DNA of 43,399 nt, from positions 1-43,399 of the forward strand of contig JAEWKC010000042.1 of NCBI GenBank assembly GCA_023386235.1. The letters are read 5' to 3'. The notes beneath the pieces were generated by a model that was not told where the DNA came from, made no database searches, and saw nothing but the letters and a program-made list of their open reading frames with translations. Origin of the DNA: Bacteroidota bacterium. GTDB taxonomy: Bacteria > Bacteroidota > Bacteroidia > Chitinophagales > Chitinophagaceae. Position numbers and translations under genes: made by a program. The first letter of the stretch is position 1. Each line of letters begins with the position of its first letter. Shown here in pieces: positions 24,241 through 32,250 of the stretch.

Positions 24241-24749
24241 TTTTGGATATTTAAGATGTTAGAAATTTTTGTTAACTGTTTAACGTGTCTTTGAGTATGC
24301 ACAACATAAAAATGTAACCATTCAAACCGTGTTATGTACCCGAATGTTGGAAATTCAAAATCTAAGCATAGCACCATGAGATCGTTTCGGCCGGAGAAGC
24401 TAATGATACGGTCACTTATTGTCTGTATATTCAAAATCAAGTTTTCCTTTTCAAGATATCCATCTGATGGATAAATAGCATCCGAATTTTCTGCGATTAG
24501 CTTTATATTGAAATTCAAAAAAAGCTCACTTAGTAGTTTGCAGTTCTCGTCATACGGTCTATCGGCAAACCCCGTCCAGCCTTTGAAAATTTCCCATGAA
24601 CCATACGATTTTAAAAGATGATCACCGACCTGACCTGCGGTCCAACTGTTTGGAAAAGGAATTTTATTTAGCTGTTCAGTACTAAAAGCTTCTAACATTT
24701 CCGTTAAGTCCTTGATCGCTTGTTGAAACTTGTGGGTGATTGGTTCCAT
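24237..24749 (-). CDS. DinB-like protein
   Basis: The 170-residue protein is a DinB/YfiT-type four-helix bundle: FQQAIKDLTEMLEAF, PNSWTAGQVGDHLLKSYGSW, then FEWLHFYVVHTQRHVKQL near the C-terminus. The metal-binding His triad is visible as H41-type (GDHL), H141-type (LHF) and H151-type (QRH). Relatives are thiol transferases or unknown. The gene overlaps the SRPBCC gene by 4 bp. Confidence 0.86.
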   Translation of the reverse strand: MEPITHKFQQAIKDLTEMLEAFSTEQLNKIPFPNSWTAGQVGDHLLKSYGSWEIFKGWTGFADRPYDENCKLLSELFLNFNIKLIAENSDAIYPSDGYLEKENLILNIQTISDRIISFSGRNDLMVLCLDFEFPTFGYITRFEWLHFYVVHTQRHVKQLTKISNILNIQK

Positions 24750-24792
24750 TTAAGTTTATGTATGAGGTTTAAAAAGGTTTAGCAGTCTTACA

Positions 24793-24836
24793 ATTCGTCA
24801 GATCAATTTTGTAATACAAAATTAATCCTGACGAAT
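24793..24836. repeat. 44-bp two-armed inverted repeat
   Basis: ATTCGTCAG pairs exactly with CTGACGAAT, and inside it AATTTTGTA pairs exactly with TACAAAATT. A single central base and short unpaired spacers separate the arms. It lies between the DinB start (24749) and the lipoprotein stop (24876), both on the minus strand. It could be a terminator hairpin for the lipoprotein gene, although no T-run follows, or an operator for the DinB unit. The rest of 24750-24875 shows nothing else. Confidence 0.6.
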
Positions 24837-24875
24837 ACAATCATTACAGTGAATATTTTCCGATGGAATTAAATT

Positions 24876-25346
24876 TTACTTGATCGTAACGGATCCATTA
24901 GGATTTAGTGATTTATCCTGTTTTTTTGAACCATTGGCTACGTTGAAAATAAAGTCCTTGGCGTCGTACTTTCCCACAACCTTGCTAAGGTCTACGTTGA
25001 TATCAAATTGTTTTTCTAAGCCACAGTCTTCTTGAGATTTGTTATTGAGCACAAGATTGATCTGCCCGGGGTTGGAAAACATTATAGATCCGTCCCACAC
25101 GACATGGAAATCGTCTTGATTGCAGCCACCTTTAACTTTAATGGTTAGCATGTTACCATTTCTCTTAATGTCTTCAATATTGAAATCTCCATCATTTCTT
25201 TTCTCTACCAGTTCCGCATATTTTTCGGCACTCCTCAGCAGATTGTTTTCAAGAACTGTTTCCGGATTGTTGTCGGATTTTTCACATGAAGTAATAGCAA
25301 AGCAAAAAAGCAATGCGAAGGCTGCATAAATTAAATTTGTTTTCAT
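24876..25346 (-). CDS. Small lipoprotein of unknown function
   Basis: The 156 residues start with a signal peptide and lipobox ITSC-EKS, so the mature protein should be membrane-anchored from Cys21. The remainder is mostly polar and beta-rich, with one internal Cys in KGGCNQDDFHV and one in EDCGLE that could pair. I do not recognise a family. It is the first gene of the large minus-strand cargo run, and the 280 bp upstream to 25627 contain no other gene, only the divergent start. Confidence 0.7.
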   Translation of the reverse strand: MKTNLIYAAFALLFCFAITSCEKSDNNPETVLENNLLRSAEKYAELVEKRNDGDFNIEDIKRNGNMLTIKVKGGCNQDDFHVVWDGSIMFSNPGQINLVLNNKSQEDCGLEKQFDINVDLSKVVGKYDAKDFIFNVANGSKKQDKSLNPNGSVTIK

Positions 25347-25614
25347 TTTTTTTAAGTTTTTAAGTGATTAAAATTTTAGACTAATACGACCTCCACACTA
25401 AAAACGCTACACCAATCTAAAAACATTTACCAACTATTTTGATTTAGATGGTAAATTTACATATTTTTAAAATACGGACAACACTAACCGTAAAAATTTT
25501 ATTCAGTCACCAGAATTTAGAAATGAATATATCTGCGCTAAAGCTTTTGATAGAGATACGGTCACATTATTAAACATTTTAAGTTGTATCCTTAGGTTTA
25601 AGTAGTAAATAGCA

Positions 25615-25622
25615 TAACTTTG
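25615..25622 (+). promoter_or_regulatory. Possible -7 box before the CGNR gene
   Basis: TAACTTTG matches the Bacteroidota -7 consensus TAnnTTTG. It ends 4 bp before the ATG at 25627, so the mRNA would be nearly leaderless. No strong -33 box is visible. The match could be coincidental. Confidence 0.3.
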
Positions 25623-25626
25623 TCTT

Positions 25627-26262
25627 ATGGGGAAATTTCGTAGTATTGAGACATTGAGTATCGACAGCACTGTATTGTGCTGTAATTTCGTCAATACTGT
25701 CAGTACTTGGAAAACCGCTAAAAACTATGACTATTTTGCTGTATATGATGATTTCATTGCATGGTGTTATAAATTGGAAATTTCTCCACGAGAACGTCTT
25801 GAAAGCTTAAAAGAATTAGCAAATGAACAGCCCGAGCAAGCTTTGATCGCTTTACATCGCATCAAAGAAATACGCAAAGTAATACAAGGGCTGATTTCTG
25901 CTGTAGCACAAGATGATAATGATAAAAAATCAGCCTATTTGCCTGCTGCCAATCTTTTGATTGTGGATGCGATATCAAGACAGCGTTTACTTTATGTAGA
26001 TGGCAAATTCACTATGAGTCAAATAGATTCCGCAAACGACTTACTGTCCCCTGTTTGGAAAGCGGTGCAATCGTTGTCGGAACTTTTAACTGACCATGAG
26101 ACAAAACGTATCAAAGAGTGCCCGATGTGTGGATGGGTTTTCTTGGACGAAACCAAAAACGCCAGTAGGAAATGGTGTAGTATCAAAGCATGCGGCACTA
26201 CCGATAAAATGAACCGCTACAACCAGAAGAAAAGCCTGAAGTTAAAAAAAGACAAAGGGTAA
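25627..26262 (+). CDS. CGNR zinc-finger / ABATE-domain regulator
   Basis: The 211-residue protein has the ABATE-type N-terminal domain (residues about 15-130, starting CCNFVNTVSTWK). A C-terminal zinc finger follows: KECPMCGWVFLDETKNASRKWCSIKACG, the pattern of CGNR fingers, whose last part reads CGTTDKMNRY. These proteins are stress-linked transcriptional regulators, often beside VOC or transporter genes. It is the first plus-strand gene and faces away from the minus-strand cargo. Confidence 0.87.
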   Translation: MGKFRSIETLSIDSTVLCCNFVNTVSTWKTAKNYDYFAVYDDFIAWCYKLEISPRERLESLKELANEQPEQALIALHRIKEIRKVIQGLISAVAQDDNDKKSAYLPAANLLIVDAISRQRLLYVDGKFTMSQIDSANDLLSPVWKAVQSLSELLTDHETKRIKECPMCGWVFLDETKNASRKWCSIKACGTTDKMNRYNQKKSLKLKKDKG

Positions 26263-26828
26263 TAGCATTCTTTCTGAATTCCAAAACTGCTGTGTTTATA
26301 TAGGCTTAGGCATTGATGCTGTTTATCAGCAAGCGCCCATGAAGGCATGTATATCATGAATTACTAACGCCCATTCATGTGTATGGGGCAGACAACCCTC
26401 TGCAATCTCCGTCCTAATAAATTCTCAAATCAATATCTAGCACTAAATTATATACCATCTATTTTTGTTTAACTGGTAAAATTGTAATATTTTTGAAGGG
26501 TTTGACTTGTCATTTTATATTGCGAGTTCACTTAATCCATATTTTTTTAGATTGTTATGATAAGAAATGTACTAAAGTTTATAAGACTAACATAATTGAG
26601 ATTTTTCATAAAAAATCGCTTTTGCTCTTATTGTTTATTTGAATTGAAAAGAATAGTTGTTATGCACTAAGTTTTATGTTTTGAGCTTTATAGCGATTAT
26701 AAAGAAACTCTTTTGCAATATTATATGTAAAGGTGTGGTGATAAAAAGTTAAGATAATATTCAGGTGTTTTTCTCAATATCTTATTAAATGAAAATGAAT
26801 TACCTAAATCCAGTAATAAACAGACGCT
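26263..26828. other. Non-coding gap between CGNR gene and rteC
   Basis: This 566-bp AT-rich stretch holds no gene with recognisable similarity on either strand. It contains CGCCCAT twice at 26336-26380. It should include the promoter of the following rteC gene, but I could not place a convincing -33/-7 pair. It marks the border between the cargo and the ICE core. Confidence 0.5.
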
Positions 26829-27674
26829 ATGAAATACTCGTTAGAAAACATCATCTTAGAAATTCACAATAAAGAGGATAAGACTTCATCTGTAAGTAAG
26901 CGATTAATTGATGAAGCTTATGAAATGACAGTATATCTTCAGGATCTTTTATTTTCGGTTAAAAAGTACATCATTGAAAATGAATTTAAGAATGATGCCG
27001 AAGAGATCCATTTCTTCCGTACCATAAAACCTCAAATACTGGGTAAACTGATTTATTATAATAAAGTCTACCGTATAGAAACTACTTGTCCCGTCAGTAA
27101 TGGCAATATGCATTACAGTTATTTTTCCAACCATTTAGCTAATCTTAAAAAAGAATATACTGAACATATATGCAATTCTGATTTTTATCGGTATTACCGT
27201 TCAGGCCGGACAGACCGTGACCACACCTACTTTAAAAGAGGGAATATTAATTATCACGATGGATTAAACAGCATTGTCTTTGAAATTGACCCTGCCTTCT
27301 CAACATTTTTTGATTACAAAGTTGCCCGGATAATTTCTAATGAATTATTGTACACCTACCTCTTGACAAAAATAAATCCAGATGAAAATCCCGATACGGT
27401 TTTAAAAAACTCAGAAACCACAAAGGATGTGTTTTGGACTGATAGCAAAAGTGCCCTTATAGAACTTATATATGCTCTTCATGCTTCTGGAGTAATTTCG
27501 CATGGCAAAATAGGAATTAGAAAAATGGGGCTTATGTTTCAAATACTATTTCGTATTTCTTTAGGTGATTTGCACCATGCATTTCATCGCATGAAAACAC
27601 GAAGTGGTTCTCGAACCGCTTTTTTAGACCAGCTCAAAATTTCCCTCGAAGAATACATGGATAAAGATCTTTAG
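26829..27674 (+). CDS. rteC: RteC-family regulator of ICE excision
   Basis: The 281-residue protein matches RteC of Bacteroidota conjugative transposons. It has EEIHFFRTIKPQILGKLIYYN near the start, a middle FDYKVARIISNELL, and the C-terminal DSKSALIELIYALHASGVI and ISLGDLHHAFHRMKTR. In CTnDOT, RteC binds upstream of the excision operon xis2c-xis2d-orf3-exc and activates it. Here it lies directly upstream of what looks like the same operon, which supports that role. A second, divergent RteC is encoded at 41255-42079. The symbol reflects family and position, not proof. Confidence 0.85.
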   Translation: MKYSLENIILEIHNKEDKTSSVSKRLIDEAYEMTVYLQDLLFSVKKYIIENEFKNDAEEIHFFRTIKPQILGKLIYYNKVYRIETTCPVSNGNMHYSYFSNHLANLKKEYTEHICNSDFYRYYRSGRTDRDHTYFKRGNINYHDGLNSIVFEIDPAFSTFFDYKVARIISNELLYTYLLTKINPDENPDTVLKNSETTKDVFWTDSKSALIELIYALHASGVISHGKIGIRKMGLMFQILFRISLGDLHHAFHRMKTRSGSRTAFLDQLKISLEEYMDKDL

Positions 27675-27706
27675 CCATTTTATACAGCTTACATTTCAAA
27701 CAAATT

Positions 27707-27734
27707 AAAAGCAGTACCAAAACGTACTGCTTTT
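27707..27734 (+). terminator. Rho-independent terminator after rteC
   Basis: AAAAGCAGTAC (27707-27717) and GTACTGCTTTT (27724-27734) pair perfectly over 11 bp with a 6-nt loop, and a T-run follows. It is 33 bp after the rteC stop on the plus strand, the classic position and form of an intrinsic terminator. It separates rteC from the excision operon, which needs its own promoter. Confidence 0.85.
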
Positions 27735-27748
27735 TCATTTACCCATAT

Positions 27749-27898
27749 CTGCCAATTGGCAAATGTTAGCAAAACTCCTTTCTGAAACGCCTCTAATGCC
27801 TTGAAAGCACTGTAAAACAAGGACTTTTCCTAATTGTGAAAATTTTGAAAAAACAGCCAAACCAATTGGTAAGGCTTGGCAGACAAACCCTGCCACAC
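27749..27898 (+). promoter_or_regulatory. Probable regulatory region of the excision operon
   Basis: The interval between the terminator and the first HTH gene holds two 10-12-bp palindromes: TGCCAATTGGCA (27750-27761) and ACCAATTGGT (27861-27870). Also present is GGCA-9-TGCC (27878-27894). In CTnDOT, RteC binds an inverted repeat upstream of xis2c, so these are candidate sites. No convincing TAnnTTTG box was found just upstream of the first gene. Palindrome function is inferred from position only. Confidence 0.4.
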
Positions 27899-27936
27899 TT
27901 CTCAATTTTGCATAAGTGACATTAAAGAGTTGTACA

Positions 27937-28290
27937 ATGAAAATTATAACAATTGAAGAAGAGGCATGGAAACAGTTGAACAACCGTATCAATGCCATTG
28001 CCGATTACCTTAAAAGACAGGAGGAAAACAGCTACGACGACCTATGGTTGAATAACCATGAGGTATGCCAATATCTGCATATCAGCGAGAAAACCCTATG
28101 GCGAATGCGCACTAAGGGTGAGATAGCCTATTCAAAGTTTTATGGACAATATTTCTATACCATTGGGGCTATCAAGGATATGCTAAATGCCAATGCTGTA
28201 CAAACCAGTGACGAGTATGTAAAAGAGCTGATGGCAAGGGGCAAAAGCTATATCGAAAAAGGCAGAAAGTTGAATACTGGCAAGCAATAA
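27937..28290 (+). CDS. Helix-turn-helix excision-type protein (Xis2c-like)
   Basis: The 117-residue protein, starting at the ATG at 27937 (a GTG seven codons upstream is less likely), has a predicted N-terminal coiled coil (WKQLNNRINAIADYLKRQEE). A MerR/excisionase-type helix-turn-helix follows: WLNNHEVCQYLHISEKTLWRMR, with the wing GEIAYSKFYGQYFY. Its place directly before a second HTH gene, a DUF3945 protein and topoisomerase III matches Xis2c of CTnDOT, where such proteins assist excision. Identity with Xis2c is positional, not measured. Confidence 0.8.
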   Translation: MKIITIEEEAWKQLNNRINAIADYLKRQEENSYDDLWLNNHEVCQYLHISEKTLWRMRTKGEIAYSKFYGQYFYTIGAIKDMLNANAVQTSDEYVKELMARGKSYIEKGRKLNTGKQ

Positions 28291-28312
28291 CACTACCATT
28301 AAACATATAAAT

Positions 28313-28603
28313 ATGAATATCGACAGAATTGAATTTATAGCGTGGATGGAGCGTATTTTAGAACGTCTTGATCTATTAAAAGAGCATATAGATGAAAGCA
28401 AGAGAAGCCGTAACAGTATAGACGGTGAAGAATTATTGGATAATCAGGATTTGCTACAGATGTTGAAAATAAGTAACCGCTCATTACAACGGTATCGCTC
28501 CATCGGTAAGCTGCCTTACTATACAATTAGCGGAAAACTCTACTACAAACTATCGGATGTACACCAGTTTATCAGGGAAAGTTTTAATCCTCCCGCCAAA
28601 TAA
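28313..28603 (+). CDS. Helix-turn-helix excision-type protein (Xis2d-like)
   Basis: This 96-residue protein is similar in plan to its neighbour: an N-terminal coiled coil (FIAWMERILERLDLLKEHIDE), then a HTH, LLDNQDLLQMLKISNRSLQRYR, and the wing GKLPYYTISGKLYY. The pair occupies the xis2c-xis2d position of the excision module. It starts 22 bp after the preceding gene, so one transcript is likely. About 100 bp follow before the next gene, with no other feature besides a CTGCCAATTG repeat at 28637. Confidence 0.8.
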   Translation: MNIDRIEFIAWMERILERLDLLKEHIDESKRSRNSIDGEELLDNQDLLQMLKISNRSLQRYRSIGKLPYYTISGKLYYKLSDVHQFIRESFNPPAK

Positions 28604-28704
28604 ATAAAGCCAAACAGAGACAAATGCTGCCTTTAACTGCCAATTGCCCTAAACCAATGAACGGTTCTTATACATTCGGCAATGAATAATAAATATTTGA
28701 TAGT

Positions 28705-30159
28705 ATGAGTGAAGAAACAACAACACAAAAAATGCCCGAACAATTTTCAGACATACTTCTAGTATTGGATAAAGAGAAAAAGAAAATTCAGGCTGTAAAG
28801 AGTATTGATGATAACGGGAATATGGAAACCGTTGATCCTACGAAAAAAAATCAGAACCAGTTTATGCGGGTGGACAAACATGGAGACTTCTTTTCCAACT
28901 TCTTCTCCAATTTTTTTAGCCAGCTAAAGAACCCTAGCAATTTTTCATTCTTCAAGGTACCTGCACCTCTTGCGGTTGAGAAAGCACAGGAAATGCAGCA
29001 ACAAATAAACAATCCAACTCCCGAGGGAGAGAAAGTAATGAAAGATCAAGAATTAAAACCAGAGTTAAACCTCGATAAAAAACAAAAAAATCAAGACAAT
29101 ATGGAAACAACACAGACAACACCGGAAACAAGCGAATACCGATACAAACCGGAACAGATAGATTGGGAGACGATGAACAATCTTGGGTTGAGTAAAGAAA
29201 AACTTGAAAAAATGAACCTTCTTGACCCGCTGCTAAAAGGCTACAAAACCAATGAACTGGTTCCTGTGAGCCTGAACCTCGGCACAGCCGTTACCCGTAT
29301 GGATGCTCGTTTGTCGCTACAGCCGAATGATGACGGACAGATTGTGGTTGCCATTCACGGTATCCGTAAAGAGCCCAACCTCAACTTTGAATTTTTCGGA
29401 CATAAATTCAATCAAGATGACAAGGATAACTTGCTAAATACCGGAAATATGGGGCGTGTAGTCAACCTGACAAATCCGAAAACAGGAGAAACCATTCCAT
29501 CAATCATTAGTGTGGACAGACTGACAAATGAATTGGTTGCCCTAAAAACCGATTTCATTAAGATACCTGACGAAATAAAAGGAGTAAAACTTGATGAAAC
29601 TCAAAAGCAAACTTTAATGGAGGGTAAACCGCTTCAAATAGAGGGTATGATTTCTAAAAAAGGAACAGAATTTTCGGCAACAGTACAGTTCAATGCAGAC
29701 AAACGTTATGTAGAGTTCCTGTTTGACAGATCGGGCAACAAGCAGTCGCAAAATAACCAAACAAGTCAGCAAAATCAGTCTCAGGAAGCACCAAGGACTT
29801 TTAGAGGTAAAGAATTGGATGATGAACAATACAATAAGTTCAAAGCAGGTCAGACTGTTTATGTAGATGGATTGATAGATAAAAAAGGTCAGAAATACCA
29901 AGGGTATATCACACTGAACAAAGAAACTGGTAAAACTGGTTTTTCCTTCCAAAACCCTGACAAGCTCAAAGAACAGGCAAAACCTACGGAAGCCCACAAA
30001 ACTCAAACCGCTGTCAATTCGGAGGGTAAAACCAATGAAGCGACCAAAAAGATTAAAGAACCTCTACAGAAAGGACAGCAAGCTCCGAAAAATAAAAAGC
30101 AACAGGAGGAACAAGAGAAACCCGAAACACCTGCCAAATCAAAAGGCAGAAAAATGTAA
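28705..30159 (+). CDS. DUF3945/DUF4099-domain ICE protein (Orf3-like)
   Basis: The 484-residue protein has an N-terminal part typical of DUF4099 in ICEs (PEQFSDILLVLDKEKKKIQAVK and the central YRYKPEQIDWETMNNLGLSKEKLEKM). Repeated DUF3945-like units follow (RMDARLSLQPNDDG..., then KGKPLQIEGMISKKGTEFSATV-like and YVDGLIDKKGQKYQGYITLN repeats), and the tail is rich in Lys, Gln and Glu, with low complexity. It lies 6 bp before topB. In CTnDOT the equivalent orf3 sits between xis2d and exc and its function is unclear. Confidence 0.8.
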   Translation: MSEETTTQKMPEQFSDILLVLDKEKKKIQAVKSIDDNGNMETVDPTKKNQNQFMRVDKHGDFFSNFFSNFFSQLKNPSNFSFFKVPAPLAVEKAQEMQQQINNPTPEGEKVMKDQELKPELNLDKKQKNQDNMETTQTTPETSEYRYKPEQIDWETMNNLGLSKEKLEKMNLLDPLLKGYKTNELVPVSLNLGTAVTRMDARLSLQPNDDGQIVVAIHGIRKEPNLNFEFFGHKFNQDDKDNLLNTGNMGRVVNLTNPKTGETIPSIISVDRLTNELVALKTDFIKIPDEIKGVKLDETQKQTLMEGKPLQIEGMISKKGTEFSATVQFNADKRYVEFLFDRSGNKQSQNNQTSQQNQSQEAPRTFRGKELDDEQYNKFKAGQTVYVDGLIDKKGQKYQGYITLNKETGKTGFSFQNPDKLKEQAKPTEAHKTQTAVNSEGKTNEATKKIKEPLQKGQQAPKNKKQQEEQEKPETPAKSKGRKM

Positions 30160-30165
30160 TAAAAT

Positions 30166-32250
30166 ATGAAGACAATTATTGCAGAAAAACCAAGCGTAGC
30201 AAGGGAAATAGCCGGACTTGTAGGTGCATCCGATAAAAAGGATGGCTATCTCACAGGCAACGGCTATTTTGTTACGTGGGCATTCGGACATTTAGTAGGC
30301 TTGGCAATGCCGGAAGATTACGGCATTTCGGGATTTGATAAAGCGGTTTTACCTATACTGCCTAACCCTTTTTTATTGAGAGTTCGTAAAGTGAAAAAAG
30401 ACAAAGCTTACACTGCCGATGCTGGTGCATTAAAGCAACTGAAAGTAATCAAAGAACTATTCAATAAAAGCGATAGCATTATTGTAGCAACAGATGCAGG
30501 CCGTGAGGGCGAATTGATATTTCGTTATATATACGAATACCTCAAATGCAACAAGCCATTTGAACGTCTATGGATCAGCTCACTTACTGAAAAAGCCATT
30601 AAGCAGGGTTTTGATAAATTAAAAGACGGGACAGAATTTGACGGGCTGTATAAGGCAGCACAAGGAAGAAGCCGTGCTGATTGGCTCGTGGGTATCAATG
30701 CTACCCAGGCGTTGAGCGTTGCCGCAGGAAATGGCATCTATTCGCTTGGGAGAGTTCAAACACCTACGCTGGCTTTAATATGTAAGCGTTATCTCGAGAA
30801 CAGGGATTTTAAAGTGAAGAAATATTGGCAAATACAATTGCAGCACAACAAAGAATTTATTGATTTCAATAGTCTTTCCAAAACCAAATGGGATGACCAA
30901 AAGTTGGCAGGAGATACGTTGAAATCTATTGAAAGAGTTAAGAGCGTTACCGTTACTTCTGTGGAGAGTAAAAGTATTACAGAGCAACCTCCTTTATTGT
31001 TCGACCTTACGGGATTACAAAAGGAAGCCAATAAGAAACTCAATCTTTCTGCTGAAGAAACCCTCAATATTGCCCAAGGTTTGTACGAAAAGAAATTCAT
31101 TACTTATCCACGTACCGGAAGTAAATACATTCCCGAAGATATGTGGGCAGAGATCCCCGGCCTTGTGAGAGCCTTGCAGGACAGGAAAAGCTGTAAACAA
31201 GCCACCTCAAAAATGAAATGGGGACGTTTCAATAAGCGTATTGTAAATGACCTTCGGGTTACCGACCACCATGGTTTATTGATTACTGAAAAAATCCCAT
31301 CAGCTCTGAACGCAAAGGAAAATGCGATTTATGACATGATTGCTTTTCGATTGCTCGAAGCACTTTCAGGGATCTGTATAAAAGAGATTACCGATATAGG
31401 TTTACAGGCATTGCATTATGATTTCACGGCGAAGGGCTGTAAGATAACTGAAGCAGGCTGGCGTTCTATTAAAGGTAGTTTTTTCGATGCCGATACCGAA
31501 ACTGTACAGGATCTTCCTGAATTAAAAAAAGGCGATGAACTCAAAATAAAAAAAGCCTCCGTTCTCGAAAAGAAAACTAAACCACCTGTACTTTATACCG
31601 AAGCTGGACTTTTGTCGGCTATGGAAAGTGCCGGAAAGGAAATTGAAAATGAAGACGAACGCAAGGCTTTACAAAATATTGGTATCGGTACACCTGCCAC
31701 AAGAGCAGCGATTATTGAAACTTTATTTACCCGTAATTATATCCAACGGGAAAAGAAGTCTTTAATCCCTACTGAAAAAGGATTGCAGGTGTATGAACTT
31801 GTCAAAGACAACAAAATTGCAGACGTAGCCATGACTGCCGAATGGGAGCTTGCCTTGCGGAAAATCGAAAACAATGAAGCTGATGCCAGAGAGTTTCAAA
31901 GGGAAATGGAAGCCTACGCTTCAACCATTACCGATGAATTGTTGCAAACTTCCACTGCTCAAAACAATTCGTCAAAACTCACTTGCCCAAAATGCAGAAG
32001 CCAACATGTAATTATCCGTGATAAGATCGTCAAATGTCCAGATGAGGTTTGTAATTGGTTGCAGTTCCGTAATGTGTGTGGTGTGCAAATCAGTATCGCT
32101 GATGTTGAAAACCTTATCAGTAAAGGAAAAACTTCACTTCTCAAAGGAATGACTAGTAAAGCTGGAAAGAAATTCGATGCCTATATCGTATTGAATGAAA
32201 AAGCAGAAAGTTCATTCGAATTTGAGAAAAATAAAAGCTACAAAAAGTAA
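30166..32250 (+). CDS. topB: DNA topoisomerase III (type IA; Exc-like)
   Basis: The enzyme relaxes or decatenates DNA by single-strand passage. The TOPRIM part opens with IIAEKPSVAREIA and has DAGREGELIFRYI. The central part has QGRSRADWLVGINATQALS and SLGRVQTPTLALI. The active-site Tyr314 is in ITYPRTGSKYIP. The C-terminus has a zinc-type CPKCRSQ...CPDEVCNW. The length, 694 residues, is normal. In CTnDOT the same-position gene, exc, encodes this topoisomerase and is needed for excision. Its stop codon overlaps the next gene's start by 1 bp. Confidence 0.93.
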   Translation: MKTIIAEKPSVAREIAGLVGASDKKDGYLTGNGYFVTWAFGHLVGLAMPEDYGISGFDKAVLPILPNPFLLRVRKVKKDKAYTADAGALKQLKVIKELFNKSDSIIVATDAGREGELIFRYIYEYLKCNKPFERLWISSLTEKAIKQGFDKLKDGTEFDGLYKAAQGRSRADWLVGINATQALSVAAGNGIYSLGRVQTPTLALICKRYLENRDFKVKKYWQIQLQHNKEFIDFNSLSKTKWDDQKLAGDTLKSIERVKSVTVTSVESKSITEQPPLLFDLTGLQKEANKKLNLSAEETLNIAQGLYEKKFITYPRTGSKYIPEDMWAEIPGLVRALQDRKSCKQATSKMKWGRFNKRIVNDLRVTDHHGLLITEKIPSALNAKENAIYDMIAFRLLEALSGICIKEITDIGLQALHYDFTAKGCKITEAGWRSIKGSFFDADTETVQDLPELKKGDELKIKKASVLEKKTKPPVLYTEAGLLSAMESAGKEIENEDERKALQNIGIGTPATRAAIIETLFTRNYIQREKKSLIPTEKGLQVYELVKDNKIADVAMTAEWELALRKIENNEADAREFQREMEAYASTITDELLQTSTAQNNSSKLTCPKCRSQHVIIRDKIVKCPDEVCNWLQFRNVCGVQISIADVENLISKGKTSLLKGMTSKAGKKFDAYIVLNEKAESSFEFEKNKSYKK

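Noticed and set aside
10088..25346. Integron cassette array
   Set aside because: Gene spacing and direction resemble cassettes, but no attC-like core sites or IntI-type integrase were found and many genes overlap or couple.
25503..25694. A 63-codon minus-strand frame before the CGNR gene
   Set aside because: It overlaps the start of the clear CGNR gene, has no family features and no promoter of its own.
26281..26420. A decayed gene in the gap before rteC
   Set aside because: Short frames exist on both strands but none gives a recognisable protein segment.
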